This document shows, piece by piece, positions 1 through 6,245 of a stretch of DNA of 6,245 nucleotides. The position numbers and the translations under genes were made by a program. This stretch comes from an uncultured Bacteroidia bacterium. Lineage in GTDB: Bacteria > Bacteroidota > Bacteroidia > Bacteroidales > UBA932. Where the stretch lies: positions 1-6,245 of the forward strand of contig CACXFP010000149.1 of NCBI GenBank assembly GCA_902766985.1. Reading direction: 5' to 3'. The notes under the pieces were generated by a model, which was given only the letters and a program-made list of their open reading frames with translations, was not told where the DNA came from and searched no databases. Numbering within the stretch: the stretch's first letter is position 1; each line of letters opens with the position of its first letter.

Positions 1-1659
1 CTTTTCCATAACGGGAAGAGCGCATATACGATAGTCCTGTCCGAGGGAGCGTCCGAGTCTGAAAAAACCGCTGCAAAAGAGCTGCAGCAATATGTTGAAC
101 AGACAGGCAAAGTCCTCCTCCCTATCAGCAACGACCTGGAGGTCAAGGGCAGGAAGATCTTCGTAGGATTCAACGACAAGGTGGCGGCGATTACCGGAGA
201 AAAAGCGCCGGATGCAGACTTTGAAGGGTTCACCTGCCGCACCGCGGGAAAGGATATCCTCATTTACGGTGGCAGCCAGAGAGGAACGATGTACGGTGTA
301 TTCGACTTTTTGGAAAAACATCTGGGCGTCAAATGGCTTACCACCTCATTCACCTCTGTCCCTTCCCTGAAGTCCCTCCGTCTTAAGTCGATGGACTACA
401 GCGACAGACCTTTCCTAAGATACCGGTATTCCAACTATGCCGTCGCAGGCGATCCGGTATGGAAGGCCCACAACAGGGAAAATATGGACTGGGGCGCGAT
501 ATCGAACGGATACGGCAACCTTGAAGGCTATTGGAGCGCGCATACGATGGGAGTGTTCGTGCCTGTGGAAGAGTTCTTCCATTCCCATCCTGAATACTTC
601 TGCCTCAGGGACGGAAAAAGATACGATGGCTACGGACAGCTCTGTCTTTCCAATCCGGAGGTCCTGGAAATTTGCAAGGCACGCCTCGAAAAAGTGATGC
701 GGGAACAGCCTCTCTACCGCGTCTACAGCCTTTCCCAGAACGACAACCAAAGGTATTGCCAATGCGAAAAATGCAAGGCCCTCGAAGACCGCTACGGCGG
801 GCATTCCGGAATCCTGCTTTGGTTTGTCAACCAGGTTGCCGATGCCGTCAGGGAAGAATTCCCCGACAAGTTCGTAGGAACTTTCGCATACCAGTACACC
901 CGCAAACCGCCCGTAGGGATCATTCCCCGCGACAACGTGGTAATCCGGCTCTGCAGCATCGAGTGCTGTTTCGCCCATCCTCTCGAAGACGTGAACTGCC
1001 CCGAGAACAGGAAATTCATGGAAGATATCCGCAAATGGAGCGAAATTGCCCCCCACCTGTTCATCTGGGACTATATCGTGGACTACGCCCAATTCCCCGC
1101 CCCCTGGCCGAATTTCCAGGTTCTCGGACCCAACATCAGGACTTTCGGTGAGAACAAGGCCCTCGGAGTCTTCGAAGAGGCTCACTATCAGTCTGCAGGA
1201 GGCGAATTCGATGAGATGAAGGCCTGGGTGGTGGACAAACTGCTCTGGAATCCAGACCTGGATGTCGATGCCCTTGTCCGCGAATTCATCTTCAGCTACT
1301 ACGGGAAGTCGGCCCCGAAGGTGATGGAATATTACCAGCTCTGCAAGTCTCTGGTTAAACCCGATGTTCACATGGGAATCTTCATCGATGACAAACACGA
1401 AATCTACAACGACGGATTCATTCATTCCGCCTTCGACATCCTCGGCCAGGCAAAAGACCTTGCGGAGAACGATGAAATCCGCGAACGCGTGGAACGCGTG
1501 ACGATGCAGCCTCTTTACCTTTACTACATGAGAAACAAGGAGAAGGCCCGCTCAGACGGCAGGTGGGACGAACTCGTCACCCTGATGAACAGGTACCAGG
1601 CACGTCCCAGGGAGAGCCAGTCCCTTGAGGCCTTCATCGCCGAGCAGTTAAACGATTAA
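1..1659 (+). CDS. DUF4838 domain protein, putative glycosidase (5' partial)
   Basis: The frame is open from the first base to a TAA at 1657-1659, giving 552 visible residues; the start codon lies outside the window. The first 60 codons already read as a conserved domain (KTAAKELQQYVEQTG, then GRKIFVGFNDK), like the N-terminal alpha/beta domain found in front of GH67 and GH20 catalytic domains, so a GTG or ATG inside the window is not the start. The DUF4838 core follows, with EFFHSHPEYF (visible residues about 191-200), YSLSQNDNQ (242-250), a C-x-C-x2-C cluster (253, 255, 258), IWDY (355-358) and an FEEAHYQSAGG segment (391-401). A helical tail of about 130 residues ends the protein. The fold relationship suggests a TIM-barrel glycoside hydrolase acting on a uronic-acid or amino-sugar glycan, but I know of no established substrate for this family. 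A secretion signal, if present, is beyond the edge. The close downstream hydrolase gene suggests one operon. Family call is firm; function is inference. Confidence 0.88.
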   Translation, partial: LFHNGKSAYTIVLSEGASESEKTAAKELQQYVEQTGKVLLPISNDLEVKGRKIFVGFNDKVAAITGEKAPDADFEGFTCRTAGKDILIYGGSQRGTMYGVFDFLEKHLGVKWLTTSFTSVPSLKSLRLKSMDYSDRPFLRYRYSNYAVAGDPVWKAHNRENMDWGAISNGYGNLEGYWSAHTMGVFVPVEEFFHSHPEYFCLRDGKRYDGYGQLCLSNPEVLEICKARLEKVMREQPLYRVYSLSQNDNQRYCQCEKCKALEDRYGGHSGILLWFVNQVADAVREEFPDKFVGTFAYQYTRKPPVGIIPRDNVVIRLCSIECCFAHPLEDVNCPENRKFMEDIRKWSEIAPHLFIWDYIVDYAQFPAPWPNFQVLGPNIRTFGENKALGVFEEAHYQSAGGEFDEMKAWVVDKLLWNPDLDVDALVREFIFSYYGKSAPKVMEYYQLCKSLVKPDVHMGIFIDDKHEIYNDGFIHSAFDILGQAKDLAENDEIRERVERVTMQPLYLYYMRNKEKARSDGRWDELVTLMNRYQARPRESQSLEAFIAEQLND

Positions 1660-1671
1660 TCTTGAATTGCA

Positions 1672-3513
1672 ATGAGACTTTTCCCAGCCCTCCTTGCAGC
1701 GGCCCTTCTCCTGTGCCTTGACACCTCCGGCCAGGAAAGGCTCAGGCGAGACCAAAGCTTCCTCGGCGTACACATGGATTTCCATGCCGGGGCGACAAAT
1801 AAAGACATTGGAGCAAATACCACCCCGGAGATGGTCCAGACTATCATCGACAAGATACACCCTGACTATATCCAGATTGACTGTAAAGGACACCCCGGCT
1901 ACTCCAGTTATCCCACGGAGGTCGGCAATCCGGCACCTGGAGTCACCGGAGACCCTCTAAAGGTATGGAGGGAAGTTACTGCCAGGAACGGAGTCGCCCT
2001 CTACATGCATTATTCCGGAGTGTGGGACTCCAGGGCATTGGAGCTTCATCCTGAATGGGCCGCCATCGACAAGGACGGGAAGCGCAGCGAGAACATGACA
2101 TCGGTATTCGGCCCCTATGTTGACAGCCTTCTGATTCCGCAGCTGAAGGAGCTGGCAGGGAAATACGGAGTTGACGGAGCCTGGGTGGACGGAGAGTGCT
2201 GGGCGACATCGGCAGATTACAGCGAAAAGGCGGTGAGGCTGTTCCGCGAGCAGACCGGACATGACGCCCCCCGCAGTCCGCAGGAGCCTTTCTGGTATGA
2301 ATGGAAACAGTTCAACAGGGAAGGTTTCCGCAGTTATCTAAGACACTACATCTCGGCTGTCAGAAGCGAGTACCCCGACTTCCAGATATGCAGCAACTGG
2401 GCATTCACCCATCACATGTCAGAACCGGTTTCCGCTCCCGTCAACTTCATTTCCGGAGATTACTCCCCTTCCAATTCCGTGAATTCCGCAAGGGTTGCCG
2501 CCAGGTACATTTCCCTTCAGGGAATGCCCTGGGATCTCATGGCATGGAGTTTCGTCCGGGAAGGGCACATACAGAAATCTTCCGTGCAACTGATCAGGGA
2601 GGCGGCGGTCACCCTGTCCCAGGGAGGCGGTTTCCAGGCATATTACACGCAGAACGGCGACGGTTCCGTCAATCTGGACAAGCTTGAATCAATGGCCGAA
2701 GTGGCCGTTTTCGCAAGGGCGAGGCAGAGATTCTGCCACCATTCGTCGGCTGTGCCGCAGGTCGCAGTCCTCGCATCTACCTTCGACTATCAGCATTACG
2801 ACCCGAGTTCGCCCCAGGATCTTTATCCGAACCATGTGGGACGGGCGGAAGGCATGCTCGAGTGCCTTCTCGACTGCCGGTACAGCGTGGACCTCGCAGG
2901 AGAGGCGGCCTTGTCCCCGGACATGAGCCGTTTCCCCCTCGTCGTGGTTCCCGAATGTGACACCCTCTCCACCGTATTCAGGGATGAGTTGCTGGATTAC
3001 GCGCGCAAGGGAGGCTCCCTGCTCATCGCAGGGAAAGGAATGTCGCGGTTCTTCTCGGAGGCTTCGGGAGTGTCGTTGAAAGGAGAAAGATGGTTTACCC
3101 AAAACCTCGGGAAAGGCAAGGTCGGTTTCATCCCGGCCTCCATCGCAGATGACTATGAGCAAGGGAAGGACGCCGCATCCATAAGGTCCAAGGTGGAAAA
3201 AATCACCGGAGAATTATTCCCCGATCCGCTGGTGAAGGTTTCCTGCAAGGCCAGGGTCGATGTCTCCGTCAGGAAACATGACGGCAGGCTCCAGGTCCAC
3301 CTTGTGAACTTGTCCGGAGACCACCGCAACACCCTGCTCATGGATTCCATCCCTCCCGTCAAGGATATTGAAATCTTACTACGGGTCCGGGCGAAACCGT
3401 CCCGCATCTTGCGCCAACCGGAAGGCAAGCCCCTGCCATTCAAATACAAAGACGGCATGGCGATCTTCAGGGTCCCGTCCCTGGAAATCTACGATATAAT
3501 AGAGGTTGAATAA
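1672..3513 (+). CDS. Exported GHL6-like putative glycoside hydrolase with GATase-like domain
   Basis: A complete 613-residue protein starting at ATG 1672, 12 bp after the upstream stop. The N-terminus (R2, hydrophobic core about 3-16, then DTSGQ) looks like a type I signal peptide cleaved near residue 20, so it should act in the periplasm or at the cell surface. Residues about 28-345 resemble the hypothetical glycosyl hydrolase GHL6 type of TIM barrel: FLGVHMDFHAG (30-40), YIQIDCKGHPGYSSYPT (66-82), YMHYSGVWD (111-119) and WVDGECWA (171-178). D173 and E175 are candidate catalytic acids, and H34, H38, H74, H113, H247 and H248 may line the pocket. Residues about 360-490 resemble the class I glutamine amidotransferase-like middle domain of GH42 enzymes (PQVAVLAS, FPLVVVPECD, ARKGGSLLIAG). 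A beta-rich end follows (LQVHLVNLSG, 540-549). The architecture recalls alpha-fucosidase- or beta-galactosidase-like enzymes, but the sequence does not settle the substrate. There is no clear Shine-Dalgarno sequence, as is usual in Bacteroidota. Confidence 0.88.
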   Translation: MRLFPALLAAALLLCLDTSGQERLRRDQSFLGVHMDFHAGATNKDIGANTTPEMVQTIIDKIHPDYIQIDCKGHPGYSSYPTEVGNPAPGVTGDPLKVWREVTARNGVALYMHYSGVWDSRALELHPEWAAIDKDGKRSENMTSVFGPYVDSLLIPQLKELAGKYGVDGAWVDGECWATSADYSEKAVRLFREQTGHDAPRSPQEPFWYEWKQFNREGFRSYLRHYISAVRSEYPDFQICSNWAFTHHMSEPVSAPVNFISGDYSPSNSVNSARVAARYISLQGMPWDLMAWSFVREGHIQKSSVQLIREAAVTLSQGGGFQAYYTQNGDGSVNLDKLESMAEVAVFARARQRFCHHSSAVPQVAVLASTFDYQHYDPSSPQDLYPNHVGRAEGMLECLLDCRYSVDLAGEAALSPDMSRFPLVVVPECDTLSTVFRDELLDYARKGGSLLIAGKGMSRFFSEASGVSLKGERWFTQNLGKGKVGFIPASIADDYEQGKDAASIRSKVEKITGELFPDPLVKVSCKARVDVSVRKHDGRLQVHLVNLSGDHRNTLLMDSIPPVKDIEILLRVRAKPSRILRQPEGKPLPFKYKDGMAIFRVPSLEIYDIIEVE

Positions 3514-3518
3514 TACGA

Positions 3519-3546
3519 AGGAAGGCGGCCGGAAAGCCGCCTTCCT
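3519..3546. terminator. Bidirectional terminator hairpin between convergent operons
   Basis: A perfect 11-bp GC-rich stem (arms 3519-3529 and 3536-3546) closes a 6-nt loop (3530-3535). It lies 5 bp after the hydrolase stop and 18 bp from the kinase stop, so it probably ends transcription from both sides. Neither flank has a long U-tract (only AT-rich sequence), so an intrinsic mechanism is likely but not certain. Confidence 0.65.
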
Positions 3547-3564
3547 CAATTATGACCAGCCTGA

Positions 3565-4524
3565 TTACAGTTCCCAGGCGAGGGCGGAGGCGCCGAGGAT
3601 GGCGGCGTCACTCTCTTTGAGCTGGGAATAGACCAGACGGACCTTGTTCTTCCACAGGGGAAGGACATTGGCGTTCATAGCCTTCTGGATAGGATCGGTG
3701 AGGAACTCCTTCGCGCGGGCAAGGCCTCCGAAGAGGACGATTGCCTCGGGAGAGGAGAACTGGATGAAATCAGCGAAAGCCTGGCCGAGAAGGGTACCTG
3801 TGTAGTCAAAGATCTTCAGGGCCAGCTTGTCCCCGTTCTTCGCAGCGTCGAAGACATCCTTGGAGGAAATCTTGTCAAGGCTGCGGAGCTCGGAGGGCTC
3901 GTCGCTCATGTCCAGCCACTCGCGTGCCGTACGGGCGACGCCGATAGCCGAGCAGTATGCCTCGAGGCAGCCGGTCTTGCCGCAGTTGCACTGACGTCCG
4001 TTATGGCGTACCATGCAGGTGTGGCCGAGTTCTCCGGCGAAACCGTCATGGCCATAGACCATTTTCCCGTCTATGACGATTCCGCTGCCGACACCGGTGC
4101 CCAGGGTGATCATGATGAAATTCTTCATTCCCTTGGCGGCGCCGTAGGTCATTTCACCCATGGCGGCGGCGTTGGCATCATTGGTCAATGCAACCGGGAG
4201 GCCGTCCATGGCCTCCGATAGCATCTTTGCAAACGGGATATGGCCCTGGACTCCCCAGGTGAGGTTCACTGCGTTCTCGATTTCGCCGGTGTAGTAGTTG
4301 GCGTTGGGAGCGCCGACTCCGATACCGCGGACACTGCCTTCTGCGTCTGCATCGGCGATGAGCTTCTTCAGTGCGACGGCAAGTTCATCTATGTAGGGCT
4401 TGACATCGGTATGGCTGTCCGAACGGACTACGGTCTGGGAAAGGACATCTCCGCGGGCGTCGACGACGCCGCATTTGGTGGTCTGTCCTCCTATGTCTAT
4501 TCCTATTACTACCTGTTCTGACAT
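3565..4524 (-). CDS. ROK family sugar kinase (glucokinase-like)
   Basis: A 319-residue cytoplasmic kinase of normal single-domain ROK length. It lacks the N-terminal helix-turn-helix of ROK repressors, so it should be an enzyme that uses ATP to phosphorylate a hexose. Visible motifs are the N-terminal phosphate loop DIGGQTTK (residues 9-16), LTNDANAAA (113-121) with D116 as the expected catalytic base, the second phosphate motif LGTGVGSG (141-148), the sugar-binding GELGH (164-168), and the ROK zinc site made by H168, C179, C181 and C186 (CNCGKTGCLEAYC). Near the end, FGGLA (265-269) and ESDAAILGA (304-312) complete the nucleotide-binding fold. Q13 sits where many ROK proteins have Thr; this may be normal in the lineage. 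The ATG at 4524 lies 4 bp behind the transporter stop, implying cotranscription and possibly coupled translation. Glucose, mannose or an N-acetylhexosamine are all possible substrates; the sequence does not decide between them. Confidence 0.93.
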   Translation of the reverse strand: MSEQVVIGIDIGGQTTKCGVVDARGDVLSQTVVRSDSHTDVKPYIDELAVALKKLIADADAEGSVRGIGVGAPNANYYTGEIENAVNLTWGVQGHIPFAKMLSEAMDGLPVALTNDANAAAMGEMTYGAAKGMKNFIMITLGTGVGSGIVIDGKMVYGHDGFAGELGHTCMVRHNGRQCNCGKTGCLEAYCSAIGVARTAREWLDMSDEPSELRSLDKISSKDVFDAAKNGDKLALKIFDYTGTLLGQAFADFIQFSSPEAIVLFGGLARAKEFLTDPIQKAMNANVLPLWKNKVRLVYSQLKESDAAILGASALAWEL

Positions 4525-4528
4525 GTCG

Positions 4529-5809
4529 TTATGCGTTAGCTTTCTTTACCTTGGAACCGATGAGGGCGAAATAGAGGATGATCGCGAGACCGCAGACGAC
4601 TACCCAGTAGCTGGGCATGTAGCCGGCCTTGTCAGCGATGAAGTTCTGGACGAGAGGCAGGATGCCGCCGCCGACCACCATCATCATGAAGATACCGGAA
4701 GCCTGGGCGGTAGCCTTGCCGAGTCCTTCGACCGCAAGGTTGAAGATGGCTCCCCACATGACGGAAGTGCAGAGTCCGCAGAGGACGAGCAGGAGGGCGG
4801 AGAGAGGAACAGTCACCATCGCGAAGCTGCTGCCGGTGAAGGCGGGGAACTTGGTCTGGACGGAAGGGCTGACGAACATGGCGCAGAGCACGAGCAGGAT
4901 TGCCACGCAGGAAACGCAGGCGAGCTGGGTCCTGCTGGATACCTTGCCGGAGATGGCGCTGGAGACCAGACGGCCGACGAGCATGAGCAGCCAGTAGGTT
5001 CCGGCCACGAAACCGGCGGTCCTGACGGCTACTGAAGGATCGAGGCCTGCTCCCTTGACGGAGTCGGCGAGGTAGAAGTTGAGGGTGCCGGGGATGCCGA
5101 CCTCAACGCCCACATATACAAAGATGGCGATGATACCCCAGATGAAATGCCTGTACTTGAGAGGGCTCACGGACTCGCCTTCTTCGGCCTGCTCGGGATC
5201 GCTGATGGGGATGAAGAGAAGGATGATGAAAGCAAGGAGGAAGATGCCCATCGCAAGGAAGAGGACGGGATTCACGTCAACGATCTTGGTGGCAGGGGTG
5301 AGGGTTCCGATCATGACACCTACGAGCATAGGGGTGAGGGTGGCCATGAGGGAGTTGAAGGAACCGCCGTACTGGATGTACTGGTTGCCCCTGTTGCCGC
5401 CGCCTCCGAGGAGGTTGAGCATGGGGTTGACCACGGTGTTGAGCATGCAGACCGAGAATCCGGAGATGAATGCGCCGAGCAGGTAGGTGACGAAATTCAT
5501 CGGCCAGGAAGCCACAACGCCGGAGAGGAACTGCACGAACACGCCCACGAAGCCGACGGCGATGGCTATCAGGGCCGTCTTTTTGTAGCCGTACTTCTTG
5601 AGCATGTTTCCTGCTGGAATTCCCATGAACAGGTATGCCAGGAAATTCATCATGTTACCCATCATGCCAAGGGTGTTGGAGCCCGCAATCTGAGGCTGCA
5701 TCTTCCAGATGTTGCCGATAGGGGCTGCCAGGTTCGTCACGAACGAGATCATGCCGAACAAGAATATCATCGTGATAATACCGACGATATTTCCGTTTTT
5801 CTTTGCCAT
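4529..5809 (-). CDS. FHS-type MFS sugar transporter (FucP/GlcP-like)
   Basis: A 426-residue inner-membrane protein with about 12 predicted transmembrane helices, roughly at 8-28, 47-67, 78-98, 105-127, 150-170, 180-202, 220-240, 266-286, 296-314, 329-349, 362-386 and 399-417. The loop after helix 2 (GNMLKKYGYKK, 67-77) is the usual MFS motif. LNTVVNP (123-129) with the QYGGSFNSL segment (146-154), and the YVGVEVGIPG stretch (232-241), match the fucose/glucose/galactose:H+ symporter group. A charged loop with acidic residues (203-218) separates the two six-helix halves, as expected. A Gly-rich stretch (135-138) lies between helices 4 and 5. The start at 5809 follows an AT-rich leader without a Shine-Dalgarno sequence, and an upstream promoter candidate fits this start. 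It leads the transporter-kinase operon, which implies proton-coupled uptake of a monosaccharide that the kinase then phosphorylates. Exact sugar is unknown. Confidence 0.93.
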   Translation of the reverse strand: MAKKNGNIVGIITMIFLFGMISFVTNLAAPIGNIWKMQPQIAGSNTLGMMGNMMNFLAYLFMGIPAGNMLKKYGYKKTALIAIAVGFVGVFVQFLSGVVASWPMNFVTYLLGAFISGFSVCMLNTVVNPMLNLLGGGGNRGNQYIQYGGSFNSLMATLTPMLVGVMIGTLTPATKIVDVNPVLFLAMGIFLLAFIILLFIPISDPEQAEEGESVSPLKYRHFIWGIIAIFVYVGVEVGIPGTLNFYLADSVKGAGLDPSVAVRTAGFVAGTYWLLMLVGRLVSSAISGKVSSRTQLACVSCVAILLVLCAMFVSPSVQTKFPAFTGSSFAMVTVPLSALLLVLCGLCTSVMWGAIFNLAVEGLGKATAQASGIFMMMVVGGGILPLVQNFIADKAGYMPSYWVVVCGLAIILYFALIGSKVKKANA

Positions 5810-5858
5810 TTTGTTATAGTTTTAATATTAAGAATATGCGATTCTGGCCATATCTATA

Positions 5859-5866
5859 CAAATATA
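5859..5866 (-). promoter_or_regulatory. Promoter -7 element for the transporter-kinase operon
   Basis: On the minus strand the bases read TATATTTG, an exact match to the Bacteroidota -7 consensus TAnnTTTG. Transcription would start near 5852, giving a leader of about 40 nt before the transporter ATG. The -33 region (about 5886-5895) is a poor match to TTTG, so the promoter may be weak or need an activator. Confidence 0.5.
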
Positions 5867-5889
5867 GGAAAAAATACGATTATCCTATA
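5863..5889. promoter_or_regulatory. Candidate operator dyad over the transporter promoter
   Basis: A perfect 7-bp inverted repeat (TATAGGA at 5863-5869, TCCTATA at 5883-5889) has a 13-bp spacer, so its half-site centres are 20 bp apart, about two helical turns. One half overlaps the -7 element and the other lies over the expected -33 region. This geometry suits a dimeric DNA-binding protein, but the half-sites are short and AT-rich and could arise by chance. Confidence 0.35.
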
Positions 5890-5900
5890 ACAGGGACAAG

Positions 5901-5932
5901 AAAAAAGCCGGCACCTTCGGAAAAGTGCCGGC
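5901..5932 (-). terminator. Intrinsic terminator in the transporter leader region
   Basis: Read on the minus strand, a perfect 8-bp stem GCCGGCAC/GTGCCGGC (arms 5925-5932 and 5907-5914, 10-nt loop) is followed at once by six Ts (5906-5901). This is a textbook rho-independent terminator for leftward transcription. There is no T-run on the other side, so it is not aimed at + strand transcription. It lies 91 bp before the transporter ATG and 135 bp after the regulator stop. Confidence 0.8.
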
Positions 5933-5990
5933 CTGAGTATATAAAACGAACTTAACAAATAGACACGGAAACAATACTTCTCGTATCCAG
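5901..5990 (-). ncRNA. Candidate small RNA or attenuated leader transcript
   Basis: A promoter-like TATATTTG at 5994-6001 would start a leftward RNA near 5990, and the strong terminator would end it near 5901, giving about 90 nt. The minus strand between these points has no ATG, so it probably does not encode a conventional leader peptide. It could be a stand-alone small RNA or an attenuator whose read-through product feeds the transporter-kinase operon. It was inferred only from promoter and terminator positions; I recognise no known RNA family. Confidence 0.3.
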
Positions 5991-5993
5991 ATG

Positions 5994-6021
5994 CAAATAT
6001 AAAACTATTTTTCTGAACAAA
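5994..6021 (-). promoter_or_regulatory. Second Bacteroidota-type promoter upstream of the leader terminator
   Basis: The minus strand has TATATTTG at 6001-5994, an exact TAnnTTTG match, with TTTG at 6021-6018 as the -33 element. The 16-bp gap is shorter than is usual (about 19-20). The -33 element overlaps the U-tract of the regulator's probable terminator, so the elements are tightly packed. Confidence 0.45.
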
Positions 6022-6047
6022 AAAGGTTTTAAGAAAAAACTTAAAAC
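6019..6047 (-). terminator. Probable terminator of the AraC-type regulator gene
   Basis: A perfect 8-bp inverted repeat (arms 6026-6033 and 6040-6047, 6-nt loop) begins about 20 bp after the regulator stop. On the minus strand it is followed by one C and six Ts (6024-6019). The stem is AT-rich (GTTTTAAG/CTTAAAAC) and so weak, but position and T-tract support the call. Confidence 0.5.
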
Positions 6048-6067
6048 ATTTTATCGGCATCCCGGCC

Positions 6068-6245
6068 CTATGAACTGCGGTACTCGCTCGGAGTCATTCC
6101 CGTGTGCGCCTTGAAAAACTTGTAGAACACGCTCTGGTTCGGGAAGTTGAGCTTGAAAACTATCTCCTTTATGCTGAGTTCCGAATATTTCAGCATGTTC
6201 TTGGCCTCCAGCACCACGAAATCATCGATCCACTCGGGGGCGGAA
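6068..6245 (-). CDS. AraC-family transcriptional regulator, C-terminal HTH (partial)
   Basis: Reading from the right edge on the minus strand, 58 codons run to a TAG at 6070-6068. The peptide starts SAPEWIDDFVVLEAKNML and contains LSIKEIVFKLNF, then NQSVFYKFFKAHTGMTPSEYR. These are the hallmarks of the second helix-turn-helix of AraC/XylS proteins: the recognition helix region around SVFYKFFK and the closing G-x-T/S-P-x-E-Y-R motif. The sensor domain and first helix-turn-helix lie outside the window, so the inducer cannot be inferred. The gene is codirectional with the transporter-kinase operon, 258 bp upstream of it, and is a plausible local regulator. The protein ends two residues after the conserved Arg, which is a normal end for the family. 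Confidence 0.9.
   Translation of the reverse strand, partial: SAPEWIDDFVVLEAKNMLKYSELSIKEIVFKLNFPNQSVFYKFFKAHTGMTPSEYRSS

Noticed and set aside
415..1425. Long antisense reading frame (336 codons) on the minus strand
   Set aside because: It lies wholly opposite the conserved DUF4838 coding frame, its translation resembles no family I know, and it has no start context. It is a by-product of the GC-rich third positions of the real gene.
1672..1735. Lipoprotein signal for the GHL6-like hydrolase
   Set aside because: A Cys at residue 15 follows LLL, but the usual Gly or Ala just before a lipobox Cys is missing, so a type I signal peptide is the better reading.
3565..4524. ROK-type transcriptional repressor
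   Set aside because: The protein begins directly with the phosphate loop and has no N-terminal helix-turn-helix, while catalytic and zinc residues are intact; it is a kinase.
4400..5035. Plus-strand reading frame opposite the transporter and kinase, rich in Glu, Asp and His
   Set aside because: Its composition is what results from reading hydrophobic membrane codons in reverse; it crosses the boundary of two well-supported genes.
5147..5890. Plus-strand 247-codon frame opposite the transporter
   Set aside because: Low-complexity acidic translation that mirrors the transmembrane helices of the MFS gene; no domain is recognisable.
5854..6060. 68-codon minus-strand frame in the intergenic region
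   Set aside because: It runs through two hairpins and two promoter-like elements, its Phe- and Cys-rich translation reflects AT-rich DNA, and it shows no domain.
1..6245. Complete polysaccharide utilisation locus
   Set aside because: Hydrolases, transporter, kinase and regulator are present, but no SusC or SusD homologue lies within the window.

Overview
The window looks like part of a Bacteroidales (Bacteroidota) chromosome. Three things point that way: promoter-like TAnnTTTG elements in the only long intergenic stretch, AT-rich start regions without clear Shine-Dalgarno sequences, and proteins typical of the group (an FHS-type MFS sugar transporter next to a ROK sugar kinase, an AraC-type regulator, DUF4838 and GHL6-like glycosidase candidates). 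Genus cannot be fixed from sequence alone.

Layout. Left half, + strand: the 3' part of a DUF4838 protein (open at the left edge, ends 1659), then 12 bp later a complete exported GHL6-like putative glycoside hydrolase (1672-3513). Both are carbohydrate-active candidates whose substrates I cannot name. A GC-rich hairpin at 3519-3546 separates this unit from a convergent - strand unit. Right half, - strand, in transcription order: the last 58 codons of an AraC-family regulator (6245 to 6068), a 258-bp regulatory intergenic region, an FHS-type MFS sugar transporter (5809 to 4529), and a ROK sugar kinase (4524 to 3565) only 4 bp behind it.

How the genes may work together (inference): the exported hydrolase, and perhaps its DUF4838 partner, release sugars outside the cytoplasm. 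The MFS symporter brings a monosaccharide across the inner membrane and the ROK kinase phosphorylates it for central metabolism. The AraC-type regulator is a plausible but unproven controller. No SusC/SusD pair is visible, so this cannot be called a complete polysaccharide utilisation locus.

The least ordinary part is 5810-6067. Reading in the - direction it holds a probable araC terminator, a good TAnnTTTG promoter candidate, about 60 nt, a strong intrinsic terminator with a U6 tail, and then a second promoter candidate spanned by a 7-bp dyad. This arrangement fits either a small RNA of roughly 90 nt or a leader attenuator ahead of the transporter-kinase operon. No tRNA, rRNA, CRISPR array or mobile element was seen.
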